Positions 1-8,770 of a stretch of 38,112 nt of DNA are shown piece after piece (the stretch's first letter is position 1; every line of letters starts with the position of its first letter). The stretch lies in assembly GCA_913061055.1 (NCBI GenBank), contig CAJXVA010000025.1:1-38112 (forward strand), read 5' to 3'. The notes below the pieces were generated by a model. That model saw only the letters and a list, made by a program, of their open reading frames with translations. It searched no databases and was not told the DNA's origin. The translations under genes were made by a program, and so were the position numbers. The DNA is from an uncultured Pseudomonadota bacterium (GTDB lineage: Bacteria > Myxococcota_A > Polyangia > Nannocystales > Nannocystaceae).

Positions 1-1
1 C

Positions 2-34
2 TCGTCGGCAGCGTCAGATGTGTATAAGAGACAG
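2..34 (+). other. Nextera Read 1 adapter (library artefact)
   Basis: This stretch matches the Illumina Nextera Read 1 adapter, ending in the 19-base Tn5 mosaic end AGATGTGTATAAGAGACAG at 16-34. It is not genomic. Peptides read through it are artefacts, including the last six residues (LSLIHI) that would otherwise be appended to the leftmost gene. Confidence 0.98.
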
Positions 35-1735
35 CACCACACCGCGCTTCACCGTCTGGGCCGTCGTCGCTGGGCCGATGGGCGTCGGGATTCCGGTCCC
101 CGACTGCATCATGTGGGCTGGCTTGGGGAACGCCTTCGCGTTGGGCCGCGTGGCGAGGTTGTCCATGTCGTCCACGCTCGGGCGCGGGCGCTCGGGGATG
201 GTGACGCGGCTGACCGCAGTTACGGCGCCATCGAACTCATCGAAGTCTTTCTTGGGCGCCTTGATGGGCCCCTTGGTGACTGGGAACGACTGACCCAGAG
301 GGGGCGGCGCCCGATGGACGTGCAACGGAGCCGTCCCTTTCTTGGGAACCGACTTGGGGATCCCCGTGAACTTCGGCGCGCCAAGGTTGGAGTTCGACGG
401 AGCCTTGGGCCGTGGGATCGACAGGGGGCGGGTGCTGGTCTTGGGGACCGGCGCCGGATTACCCCCACCGGGCCGTGTGCCCGCCTTCTTCACATGTTCC
501 TTGCGCTTGGCCTCGACCTTCGCGGCGAGGGCCTCGGCTTCATCGACCGTGATCGGTCGCGACTCCGCAACCTCCACGATGGACGGCGCACCCAGACCCG
601 ACTCGTCCGGTCTCTGCCCTTGGAGTCCCTGGAGGATCGCGCGCCGGCGGACTTCGTCCACCCGGGGAATCGGAAGGTCGTCCCAGGGGGTGTGGATGTC
701 TGCGTCGATCTGCGCGAGGCAGAGTTCGGCCTCCAGATCGGCCATGTCTTCGAAGCGGTCTTCGGCGTCCTTCGCAAGACAGCGATGGATGACGTCGATC
801 AGGCCCTGTGGAGGCAGGCCCGTGGAGCGCAGTCGAGCCGCGATCGGCATCGGGTCTTCGATCGCATGACGACGAGAGACCGCGATCGCGTTGCCGGTTC
901 GGAACGGTGGCGACCCGGTGAGCATCGTGTAGCCGACGCAGCCGACCAGGTAGAGGTCCTCCCGCTCGGTCCGTGACAGTCCGAGGATCCGCTCGGGGGT
1001 GACGGGGTGGCTGCCAGCATTGCTGTCGGGGATCTGCAGGTCGGCACTCATCAGCCCCTGCAGCGCGAAGTCGGTGAGTACGACGCTGTCCGGTCGGCCT
1101 TGTGCGCTGGTGAGGAGCACGCTGCCAACGCTGAGGGCGCCGTGGGCGACGCCGGCGCGGTGGGCCAGGCCGAGCGCGCGAACGATCTGTCGCAGGATGG
1201 CCACAACCCGCGGTGCGGGAAGCGCCTTGCGCCCAAGTTGCTGGCTGAGGGCGCTGGCGTTGAGGAACTCGGTGATGACGGCGATGCGGTCGTCGGGGTA
1301 GGGGACAACATCGATCACACCGTTGATCGATGCATCGATGACGCCACCAAGGACATTGGCCGTCGCGCGCGCGGCGTCGAGGTGTCCTGCGGTCAGTTGT
1401 CGGGCCGGATGCAGCAGGGTCAGCACGACCCGATCGCCGGTCACGCCGTCGACGGCGGTGAACACGTCTCCGAGCGGGTGGGTCCACCGTCGTCCTCGGG
1501 TCCGGTATCGCGAACTCGCCTCGGAGCTCGCGTTTGGGGTCGATCGGCGGACCGTCCGCTGGTCTTCCGTCGGCGGCGGTGGCGGGTCTGTCGGCTTGCG
1601 ATGGACACGCGTCGACTGATCACCCACGGGGGAAAGCGCGGGAGGCTGGATTCGAGGCGCTCCCCCACGATGCCGCAGTCCTCCCGATGGAGGTGGTGGT
1701 GGTGGGGCTTTGCGGCCGGGGCGGTCCGACGACAA
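35..1735 (-). CDS. Protein kinase-like protein, probable pseudokinase (3' end cut by contig edge)
   Basis: 567 genomic codons are visible; the true C terminus lies beyond the contig. Residues 1-80 are Pro/Arg-rich. Residues about 80-345 follow the bacterial Ser/Thr kinase fold, and the rest is a Pro/Lys-rich tail. The fold is recognisable from the DFG-like D222-F-A, an APE-like T-P-E at 246-248, the D-L-Y-x-V-G helix at about 260 and the R at 327. The catalytic elements are broken. The HRDLKPEN loop reads H198-G-A-L-S-V-G-S, losing the catalytic Asp and Asn. The VAIK lysine position reads Thr (RVVLTLLHP), and there is no Gly-rich loop. This suggests a non-catalytic scaffold or a ligand-sensing pseudokinase. 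The only start in frame before an upstream stop is TTG at 1735, preceded by AAGGGG very close by; GTG at residue 37 is an alternative. It is divergent from the PEGA gene. Confidence 0.85.
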
Positions 1736-1818
1736 GACCCCTTTAGGGTCTCACAGACAACGGTGGGCGTCGCAGCAATTTCGTGGAGACCCCTATTGTT
1801 GTTACGCTCGGAGCTGGA

Positions 1819-2931
1819 ATGCAGCGGATCGGAACGTGTGGGGGGACCCCCGGGCTACGAAGTGCCGCGCTGGTAGCGGCTTTTTGTATGGCTGCGACGC
1901 CCTTATCCGCCCTTGCGGCGAAGCCGAAGGGCAAGACCCGGGTGGCGGTGATGCCCCTGCTCACCGAAGGAGACGTGCCCAGTGAGGTGCGCTCGGAGGC
2001 CCGCGACGAGATCAAGGCGGCACTGAGGAACAAGAACGTCGAGCTCGTCGATGGCCGTCCCACCGGCGCGGACTGTACGAATTTTGAGTGCATCCACTCG
2101 GTCGCCGAGGACGCGGACGCCGAATGGGTGGTTCAGCCCGCGCTTTCGACAATCGACCGCGACTACGGGATTGCCGTTCGGCTCTTCGACGCGGCGGGCA
2201 ACCTCAAGGCCGACGAGGCTTCGACCTGCGAGATCTGCAGCTATCCCGACGCGGTTGAAGCCCTCGTCCTCGGAGCCAAGCAGCTCAAGGTGCCACTGCT
2301 GGAGTTCGTCGAGAACCCGTACGGCGATCGAGAGCAGGCGACGAGTGAAACCGAGGATACGTCTCGGTTCGCGATCCGAACCGAGCCTGAAGGGGCGCAG
2401 GTCAAGATCGACGGCGAGCGGGTCGGAAAGACGCCGCTGGAACTCGAAGTCGAGCCCGGTCTGCGTGACCTCGAGATCACCCTGCGCAACCACAACGACG
2501 TGGTGGAAACGGTGAGGGCACCCCGGGGCGGCTCGGAGTTGCTCAGCTACACGTTGATCGAGAACAACGAGAAGCAGACCCGAGCGCTCCGCATTACCGG
2601 CTGGACGTTCTCGATGCTGGGCCTAGGCCTGCTGGGAGCTGGCGTTCCGCTGCTCGCCCTCGAAGAGAAGCCGGTCAAGAACCGGTGCTCCGGCGATGAC
2701 GTCGACTTCAACGGTCGGTGTCGCTATCGCTACGACACGCTCCTGCCCGGCGCGTTGTTGACCGGATTCGGAGTCGCCTCGTTGCTCACCGGGATCACCA
2801 CCGGGGTGATTGCTGCGGCCCGCCGCGACAAGGGCGATAGCAACGGGACGCTCGATTCGATGGACGAAGACACGATCTCCGTGCGTCCGATCATCGGGCC
2901 CACCAGCGCCGGCGTGAGAGTGAGATTCTGA
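1819..2931 (+). CDS. PEGA-domain exported/membrane protein
   Basis: 370 residues. A signal peptide is visible at about 1-34 (hydrophobic run ending S-A-L-A-A). Residues about 38-165 resemble the N-terminal region of other myxobacterial PEGA proteins. A PEGA domain follows at about 184-245, with the signature T-E-P-E-G-A-Q-V and D-G-E-R-V-G-K-T-P. Two hydrophobic segments (about 258-281 and 308-335) flank a Cys-containing loop, so the C-terminal part is probably membrane-embedded. ATG at 1819 is preferred over ATG at 1783 because GGAG lies five bases upstream and it gives a clean signal peptide. PEGA domains are generally surface or envelope modules; the exact role is unknown. The stop codon overlaps the next start (TGATG), so the downstream lipoprotein is probably translationally coupled. 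Confidence 0.85.
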   Translation: MQRIGTCGGTPGLRSAALVAAFCMAATPLSALAAKPKGKTRVAVMPLLTEGDVPSEVRSEARDEIKAALRNKNVELVDGRPTGADCTNFECIHSVAEDADAEWVVQPALSTIDRDYGIAVRLFDAAGNLKADEASTCEICSYPDAVEALVLGAKQLKVPLLEFVENPYGDREQATSETEDTSRFAIRTEPEGAQVKIDGERVGKTPLELEVEPGLRDLEITLRNHNDVVETVRAPRGGSELLSYTLIENNEKQTRALRITGWTFSMLGLGLLGAGVPLLALEEKPVKNRCSGDDVDFNGRCRYRYDTLLPGALLTGFGVASLLTGITTGVIAAARRDKGDSNGTLDSMDEDTISVRPIIGPTSAGVRVRF

Positions 2932-3245
2932 TGAAGCGACTGATCTTCGGCCTTGTGCTTCTGCCGGCCTGCATCGAGGACAACCCGTTCTTCATGGAGA
3001 CCGACGCCCCTTCGACGGGGTTTGTCGCTCCGGACGCGTCGACCGGTGACGAACCGACGAGCGGTACCGGGACAAGCACGACGAGCGGCACGACGTCGTC
3101 GGGCTCGTCGTCGGGCAGCAGCTCCTCGAGCGATTCCTCCTCGAGCAGTTCATCGTCGGGCAGCAGCTCCTCGGAGACCACGGCGGACGACTCGAGCAGC
3201 TCTGCCTCATCGACAGGCCGCTCGAGCACCACCTCGACTACGTGA
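2931..3245 (+). CDS. Short lipoprotein consisting almost only of a Ser/Thr-rich tail
   Basis: 104 residues. The N terminus is a lipoprotein signal with lipobox L-L-P-A-C (Cys14). After about 25 residues the chain becomes a Ser/Thr/Gly/Asp low-complexity tract running to the stop. Elsewhere in the window such tracts are linkers in front of a folded domain; here no domain follows. The start overlaps the PEGA gene stop by one base (TGATG). The 3' end overlaps the convergent pyrB gene by eight bases. Either this is a naturally domainless surface lipoprotein or the C-terminal domain has been lost. Confidence 0.75.
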   Translation: MKRLIFGLVLLPACIEDNPFFMETDAPSTGFVAPDASTGDEPTSGTGTSTTSGTTSSGSSSGSSSSSDSSSSSSSSGSSSSETTADDSSSSASSTGRSSTTSTT

Positions 3246-4344
3246 GGCCCAGCCGGCGACTTCGGTCGCGGATCTCCGCGTCGGCGCCGAAGACCGTGGC
3301 AAACACCGCGGCTCGAATCCACATCCCGTTGCGAACCTGACGCCACACCACGAATCCGGGGTGGTCTTCCCATTCGTCGGGAAGCTCATTGACGCGCGGC
3401 AGAGGGTGCATCAACACGCAGTCGGGTCGGATGTGCTTGCGGTACTCGTGGTGCAGGATGAACGCATCCGGTGCGCCGAGCTTCTTGTTTGCGTCCGGCT
3501 GACCGGCGGCGCTGCCTTTGTCCCACTCCTGCTGGAGGCGGGTCATGTACATCGCGTCGATGCCCTCTCCATGCTCGCGCAGCACGGGCTCGATGGCGTT
3601 GTGGACCTGGACTTCGATCTCGTGGCCTCGGATGTAGGCCAGCAGCTCGTCATCGGGCGCATGGGCTTCGGGCGAGACGAAGTGGATCTTCGGCTTGTCG
3701 AACTTGGTCAGCAGGTACGCGAGCGACCGAGCGGCGCGGTTGCGGGCGATGTCGCCGACGATCATCACGGTCTTGCCGTCGACACCGCCGCGCTCGGCCA
3801 GCGAGTAGCGGAGCGTGTAAAAGTCGAGCAGGGACTGCGTGACGTGCTGGCTCTTGCCGCTGCCGGCGGAGATCACAGGTATCGTCCGCTTGGTCTTCGA
3901 CAATGCCCACGACGCCCGGGCGCCAAAGTCATCATCGGGGTGACGCGCGACGATGGCGTCGAAGAAGCTCGACAGGGTTCGCACGCTGTCCTCGACCGAC
4001 TCTCCCTTGGAGAAGGAGCTGGTGCGGATGTCCGACACGAGTCGGCTCGTCGCCCCAAGCTTGTCGGCGGCGGCCACGAACGACTCGGCCGTCCGCGTAC
4101 TCGGCTGCGCGAACAGGTTCATGATGCGAGCGCCTCGCAGCAGGTTCCGCAGGTAGTCGCGCCCATCTACGTGACGGTCCAGGCGTCGAATTGCCGTGGC
4201 CGTATCGCAGAGGTTGCCGAGCTCCTCCTTGCTGAACTGCTGCGAGATCAGCACAAAAAAGTGCCGACCATCGCGCTTGAGAACTTTTGCCCGCCGGCTT
4301 CGGCTGGCGAGGCTGTCGCGAAACTCTTCGAACGTCAGATCCAT
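3238..4344 (-). CDS. pyrB: Aspartate carbamoyltransferase, catalytic chain
   Basis: 368 residues. It condenses carbamoyl phosphate with aspartate in pyrimidine synthesis. Visible signatures are the carbamoyl-phosphate loop F-A-Q-P-S-T-R-T (about 78-85), the S-F-S-K-G-E-S loop contributing Lys113, Q-H-V-T-Q (166-170), the aspartate-binding T-R-L-Q-Q segment, and M-H-P-L-P-R-V-N-E. The protein is some 50 residues longer than the roughly 310-residue catalytic chains, mainly as an N-terminal extension before the first catalytic loop. No regulatory chain (pyrI) or other pyr gene is adjacent. A GGAG sits five bases before the ATG. It lies downstream of the FKBP gene on the same strand with a 140-base gap. 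Confidence 0.93.
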   Translation of the reverse strand: MDLTFEEFRDSLASRSRRAKVLKRDGRHFFVLISQQFSKEELGNLCDTATAIRRLDRHVDGRDYLRNLLRGARIMNLFAQPSTRTAESFVAAADKLGATSRLVSDIRTSSFSKGESVEDSVRTLSSFFDAIVARHPDDDFGARASWALSKTKRTIPVISAGSGKSQHVTQSLLDFYTLRYSLAERGGVDGKTVMIVGDIARNRAARSLAYLLTKFDKPKIHFVSPEAHAPDDELLAYIRGHEIEVQVHNAIEPVLREHGEGIDAMYMTRLQQEWDKGSAAGQPDANKKLGAPDAFILHHEYRKHIRPDCVLMHPLPRVNELPDEWEDHPGFVVWRQVRNGMWIRAAVFATVFGADAEIRDRSRRLGLT

Positions 4345-4416
4345 GGCGACTCCGGGTGTTGGGCCGCTGCAGAATCTACCTCAGCCATGTGACAGGACGG
4401 CTGCAGGAATTGCGAA

Positions 4417-4457
4417 GCCCCGTGCCTGTGCCACCCAGGAGGGGCCAGGAACGGGGC
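4417..4457 (-). terminator. Imperfect stem-loop after the FKBP gene
   Basis: GCCCCGTGCCTG (4417-4428) pairs with CAGGAACGGGGC (4446-4457) with one mismatch around a loop of about 17 bases. It lies 3' of the FKBP stop and before pyrB on the minus strand. No T-tract follows, so a role as terminator or mRNA-end structure is only suggested. Confidence 0.3.
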
Positions 4458-4484
4458 GTGTGCAGTGAGTTGGCGCGCGCGATC

Positions 4485-5927
<1,443 letters not shown>

Positions 5928-5965
5928 TGTAGCAGGCCCGCGTACCCCTGGGGGAGCCGCGCCGC

Positions 5966-6169
5966 TCAGGCCTCGTCTGCGGGTTCGGCTTGCAGCGTTT
6001 CTAGCGTCGCAGCGAGCTTCAGCAGCCGTTCCGCGAGTTTTCGCGTCTGCTCCGCGTCGAGCTCCACCGGCATGCCCTTCGCGGTGACAGCCTTGAGCTG
6101 CACGCAGCGCGGCGCATCCACCCACGCGAGGGCTTCTTTGACGCGAACCATCTCCGCCGTGGTGTTCAT
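5966..6169 (-). CDS. Small hypothetical protein (67 residues)
   Basis: The product runs M-N-T-T-A-E-M-V-R-V to A-E-P-A-D-E-A. It has a short strand-like first half and a C-terminal amphipathic helix rich in Leu, Arg and Glu. The reading frame is open far upstream, but that stretch is compositionally junk. ATG at 6169 is the first sensible start, although no strong ribosome-binding site is visible. It ends 38 bases before the FKBP gene on the same strand and may be co-transcribed with it. No family is recognised; a helical DNA-associated or adaptor protein is possible but unsupported. Confidence 0.5.
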   Translation of the reverse strand: MNTTAEMVRVKEALAWVDAPRCVQLKAVTAKGMPVELDAEQTRKLAERLLKLAATLETLQAEPADEA

Positions 6170-6240
6170 CCGGCGCGGACGATACCAGAACGGGGGCGCT
6201 CGCAGCCCGTGGTGAAACCCACCACGACGTCTCACTCGTT

Positions 6241-6321
6241 TTTTTCGCTCCTGGCGGTGTCGCCAAAACTTGCAGTACACCTGGTACAGCGGCGTTTCGG
6301 CTCCTACCCAGGAGCGAAAAA
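6241..6321. repeat. 14-base perfect inverted repeat bounding an 81-base segment
   Basis: TTTTTCGCTCCTGG at 6241-6254 is matched exactly by its reverse complement CCAGGAGCGAAAAA at 6308-6321, with 53 bases between. The left arm lies in a run of seven T (6239-6245). It sits in the divergent gap between the 67-residue gene and the VOC lipoprotein. The A/T runs are at the outer base of the stem, the wrong arrangement for an intrinsic terminator. A MITE-like remnant or a cruciform/operator element is possible. No target-site duplication was seen. Confidence 0.6.
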
Positions 6322-6401
6322 CCCTTCGCGATCCGCCGCGCCGGGTTTCACCGCGGGCTGCCAGCGTCATGCACGCCCTGATGTCGCGGTACGCTCTGAC
6401 G

Positions 6402-6854
6402 ATGGGTCGGCTCGGATCGGTGGTGTTGTTGGGTGGGTTGCTGGGGTGCTCCTCGGAGCCGGAGTCGCTGCGGGAGGCCGCACGCGCGGTGCAGGACGAG
6501 GCCGAGCTCTCATCCCCGCGTCCGATCCTCAACGTCCACGATCTCCAGGCGAGTTTCCGCTACTACCGAGACCAGCTCGGGTTCGAGGTGGACTGGGAGG
6601 ACGGCGAACCTCCGGACTTCGGCTCGGTGAGTCGCGGCGACGCAGTCGTCTTCCTGTGCGAGGGCTGTCAGGGCACGCCCGGCGCGTGGATGATGATCTT
6701 TGCGCGGGATGTCGACGCACTTCATACGGAGTTTGTGGACACCCACGCCAGGATTCGAATGGCTCCCAAGGACATGCCGTGGGGGATTCGAGAAATGCAC
6801 GTCAGCGATCTCGACGGAAATGTGATCCGCTTCGGGACCGGCGACGAGGAGTGA
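6402..6854 (+). CDS. Lipoprotein with a vicinal-oxygen-chelate (VOC/glyoxalase-fold) domain
   Basis: 150 residues from ATG 6402; ATG 6381 would add seven residues (M-S-R-Y-A-L-T). The signal carries lipobox G-L-L-G-C (Cys16). Residues about 40-146 form one VOC unit: P-I-L-N-V-H-D-L, S-F-R-Y-Y-R-D-Q-L-G-F, and the closing G-I-R-E-M-H-V-S-D-L-D-G-N-V-I-R-F typical of glyoxalase/bleomycin-resistance/extradiol-dioxygenase relatives. Most such proteins are cytoplasmic; this one appears lipid-anchored outside the inner membrane. A substrate cannot be named. Two VOC units are normally needed per active site, so it presumably dimerises. Confidence 0.8.
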   Translation: MGRLGSVVLLGGLLGCSSEPESLREAARAVQDEAELSSPRPILNVHDLQASFRYYRDQLGFEVDWEDGEPPDFGSVSRGDAVVFLCEGCQGTPGAWMMIFARDVDALHTEFVDTHARIRMAPKDMPWGIREMHVSDLDGNVIRFGTGDEE

Positions 6855-6970
6855 ATCGGGGCCGGCCTGCGCGAGCCGGCATTGGCCTCGCTCCGCCGCC
6901 ATCGACGCGACCGGGCCCGGTCTGTAGCGCGCGGCAGGGCGTCGCGGGTCCGTGGTATGCTCGGTCTCGG

Positions 6971-8005
6971 ATGCGGGTTGGAGTTGCGTGGATGATCGCC
7001 TGCGCCGCCTCAGGGGTGGGATGCAGCAGCGACACGATCTTCCAGTGTCAGACCGACGAGCAGTGTGTCTCCAGTGGCGTGACCGGGAGTTGTCAGCCGA
7101 ATGGGTATTGCAGCTTCGTCGACGCGAACTGTGAGACGGGCTTTCGTTATGCTGACAGCGCGCCGCCAGGCTTGGCCGGCCAGTGTGTGCAACCGCAGGA
7201 GGGCAGCACGGGCGTCACGAGCTCTCAGCCCGGCACGATGAGCACGACCGGTGGGCCGTCGAGCAGCGAGACCACCAGCGCCATGGTGGGCTCGTCGACC
7301 ATCGCCGGGAGTGAAGAATCCACTTCGAGCTCCGCAGGCAGCACCGGGGCCTCCGAATCGACTTCAACGGGAGGCTCGTCGACGTCGGTGAGCTCATCAT
7401 CCAGTACGTCCTCGACCACCGGTGGTGTCACCTGTCCTGAGTTCGTCGATGAGTTCGACAACGGTGTCGTCGAGGAGGGGCCGTGGACTCAGTTCTCCGG
7501 CGCGCCCCCGATCATCTCCGAGTCCGGCGACCGGCTGCGGTTTTCGGTCGCTCCAGGGAACGATGCGTTCGAGTTCATCGAGATGGCCGACGTCGACATC
7601 TCCGAAGGGTTCGCGGCGGCGCACCTCGTGGCCCTCCCACAGGACGATGCGGCGCAGTTCTTGTTGAGGGTGTTTCCCGACGACGACCCCGATGGCGCAG
7701 TGGAGCTGCTCGTCACCAACAACAACGAACTCGTCGCACGAGTTGACGGCGACCTGCTCCAGTTCGTCGACTTGGGAGCAGGAGCGACCGAGTTGTGGCT
7801 CGAGGTCTACTTCTCCGCCGGGGTCGCTTCGTTCTCCTACAGCACGGACGGGAACGGCCACATCTTCATTGGGAGTTCCGCCGTCGCGGGGAACTACTCC
7901 ATCGCCGACGTCTCCCTGATGGGTGGATCGTTCGCGCCGACCACGGCAGCGCTGCACGTCATCGAGGTCGACGACTTCGAGTTCTGCACGCAGCCGTTCG
8001 AGTGA
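6971..8005 (+). CDS. Modular surface lipoprotein: Cys-rich head, Ser/Thr linker, jelly-roll-like C terminus
   Basis: 344 residues from ATG 6971. The lipobox is probably S-G-V-G-C (Cys18); Cys11 precedes it. Residues about 25-72 form a small Cys-rich module with six cysteines. Residues about 78-152 are a Ser/Thr/Gly-rich linker. Residues about 155-344 look like an all-beta, LamG/concanavalin-like domain (alternating hydrophobic strands such as D-R-L-R-F-S-V and A-Q-F-L-L-R-V-F), which suggests glycan or surface binding. No catalytic motif was recognised. The frame is open upstream, but the lipoprotein signal fixes the start. Confidence 0.82.
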   Translation: MRVGVAWMIACAASGVGCSSDTIFQCQTDEQCVSSGVTGSCQPNGYCSFVDANCETGFRYADSAPPGLAGQCVQPQEGSTGVTSSQPGTMSTTGGPSSSETTSAMVGSSTIAGSEESTSSSAGSTGASESTSTGGSSTSVSSSSSTSSTTGGVTCPEFVDEFDNGVVEEGPWTQFSGAPPIISESGDRLRFSVAPGNDAFEFIEMADVDISEGFAAAHLVALPQDDAAQFLLRVFPDDDPDGAVELLVTNNNELVARVDGDLLQFVDLGAGATELWLEVYFSAGVASFSYSTDGNGHIFIGSSAVAGNYSIADVSLMGGSFAPTTAALHVIEVDDFEFCTQPFE

Positions 8006-8027
8006 GTCCGGCTCAGACCGGGCTCAC
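8002..8027. terminator. Stem-loop between convergent genes
   Basis: GTGAGTCCGG (8002-8011) pairs with CCGGGCTCAC (8018-8027) with one G-T wobble and a six-base loop. It covers the stop of the plus-strand lipoprotein and the stop of the minus-strand GST gene. There is no T-tract. It is a plausible bidirectional 3'-end structure. Confidence 0.4.
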
Positions 8028-8743
8028 GCGTCGAGCTCGGGGTAGTGCCGGAAGATGCCGTGCTCGTTGAAAGCAAGGCATCTGTCTGAGGCCAGGTAGG
8101 CGGCCAGGGCGGGGCGGGCTTCGACGCGTTCAGTCAGGCTCAGGAGCGAGGGGATCTGCGGCCGGTGTCGGTCGAACGTGCTGGGGAATGCGTACTCGAT
8201 ACCGCGGATGACGAAGCGGGCCATGAAGTCGGCATAGGTCATGACGCCGGGCACGTGGTGGCCCTCGCCGTGCGACACGATGCGCTCGAAGTGGTCCAAC
8301 CATGAGCCCAGGCGGTTGGCGAGGAAGTGGTGGGCCCGCTCTTTGGCTGCGTCTCGCTGCTCTTCGTAGTGCAGGCCGACCGCGATGGGGTGGTGTGTCT
8401 CGTGGGTCTCGGCCATGAGGTCGGACCAGCCGAGGAAGTGCTGTTGGGTGAGCAGCCGGCCACGCTCGTCCGAGGACGCGAGGCCGTGGCGCTCTCCGAG
8501 GTAGCGAGCGATCACCGCCGATTGGCTCAGCACGAGGTCGCCGTGTTTGAGCACCGGAGGCGCGTAGGGGCGAGGCTCGCCCAGGGCACCCTCCCGCACC
8601 GCGGTGATTGCCGCGAACCCCTCGTCCCGCGCGACATCTCGATACGCCACGCCGGCGTCCTCGAGGATCATGCGGATGACCTCTCCGCGGCCGGGCAACA
8701 CGGGCCAGTAGTAGAGATCGTAGGGGGTGCTCACGGCAGCCAT
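8024..8743 (-). CDS. Glutathione S-transferase family protein
   Basis: 239 residues. The N-terminal thioredoxin-like half starts Y-D-L-Y-Y-W-P-V-L-P-G-R-G-E-V-I-R, which resembles the catalytic-Tyr region of sigma/pi/mu-type GSTs. The glutathione-binding A-P-P-V-L and S-Q-S-A-V-I-A-R-Y-L motifs follow at about 62-82. The C-terminal half is helical. It probably conjugates glutathione to electrophiles in the cytoplasm. It starts 27 bases after the gltB stop on the same strand with a purine-rich GAAGAGAG upstream, so it is likely co-transcribed with gltB. Confidence 0.85.
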   Translation of the reverse strand: MAAVSTPYDLYYWPVLPGRGEVIRMILEDAGVAYRDVARDEGFAAITAVREGALGEPRPYAPPVLKHGDLVLSQSAVIARYLGERHGLASSDERGRLLTQQHFLGWSDLMAETHETHHPIAVGLHYEEQRDAAKERAHHFLANRLGSWLDHFERIVSHGEGHHVPGVMTYADFMARFVIRGIEYAFPSTFDRHRPQIPSLLSLTERVEARPALAAYLASDRCLAFNEHGIFRHYPELDA

Positions 8744-8770
8744 CGTAGCTCTCTTCGGAGGGGCCCAACA

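Noticed and set aside
1-60. Short peptides starting MCIRDS or MYKRQ, and an LSLIHI C terminus
   Set aside because: These are translations of the Nextera adapter.
1736-1750. GACCC/GGGTC small palindrome just upstream of the pseudokinase start as an operator
   Set aside because: Five-base arms are too short to distinguish from chance in GC-rich DNA.
3090-3240. Short tandem DNA repeats that might suggest a CRISPR or microsatellite
   Set aside because: They are TCG/AGC codon runs coding for the Ser-rich tail. No regular repeat-spacer pattern exists here or elsewhere in the window.
4250-4263. GCACAAAAAAGTGC palindrome with an A6 run as a terminator or frameshift site
   Set aside because: It lies inside pyrB and simply encodes R-H-F-F-V-L in the correct frame; the protein is full length on both sides.
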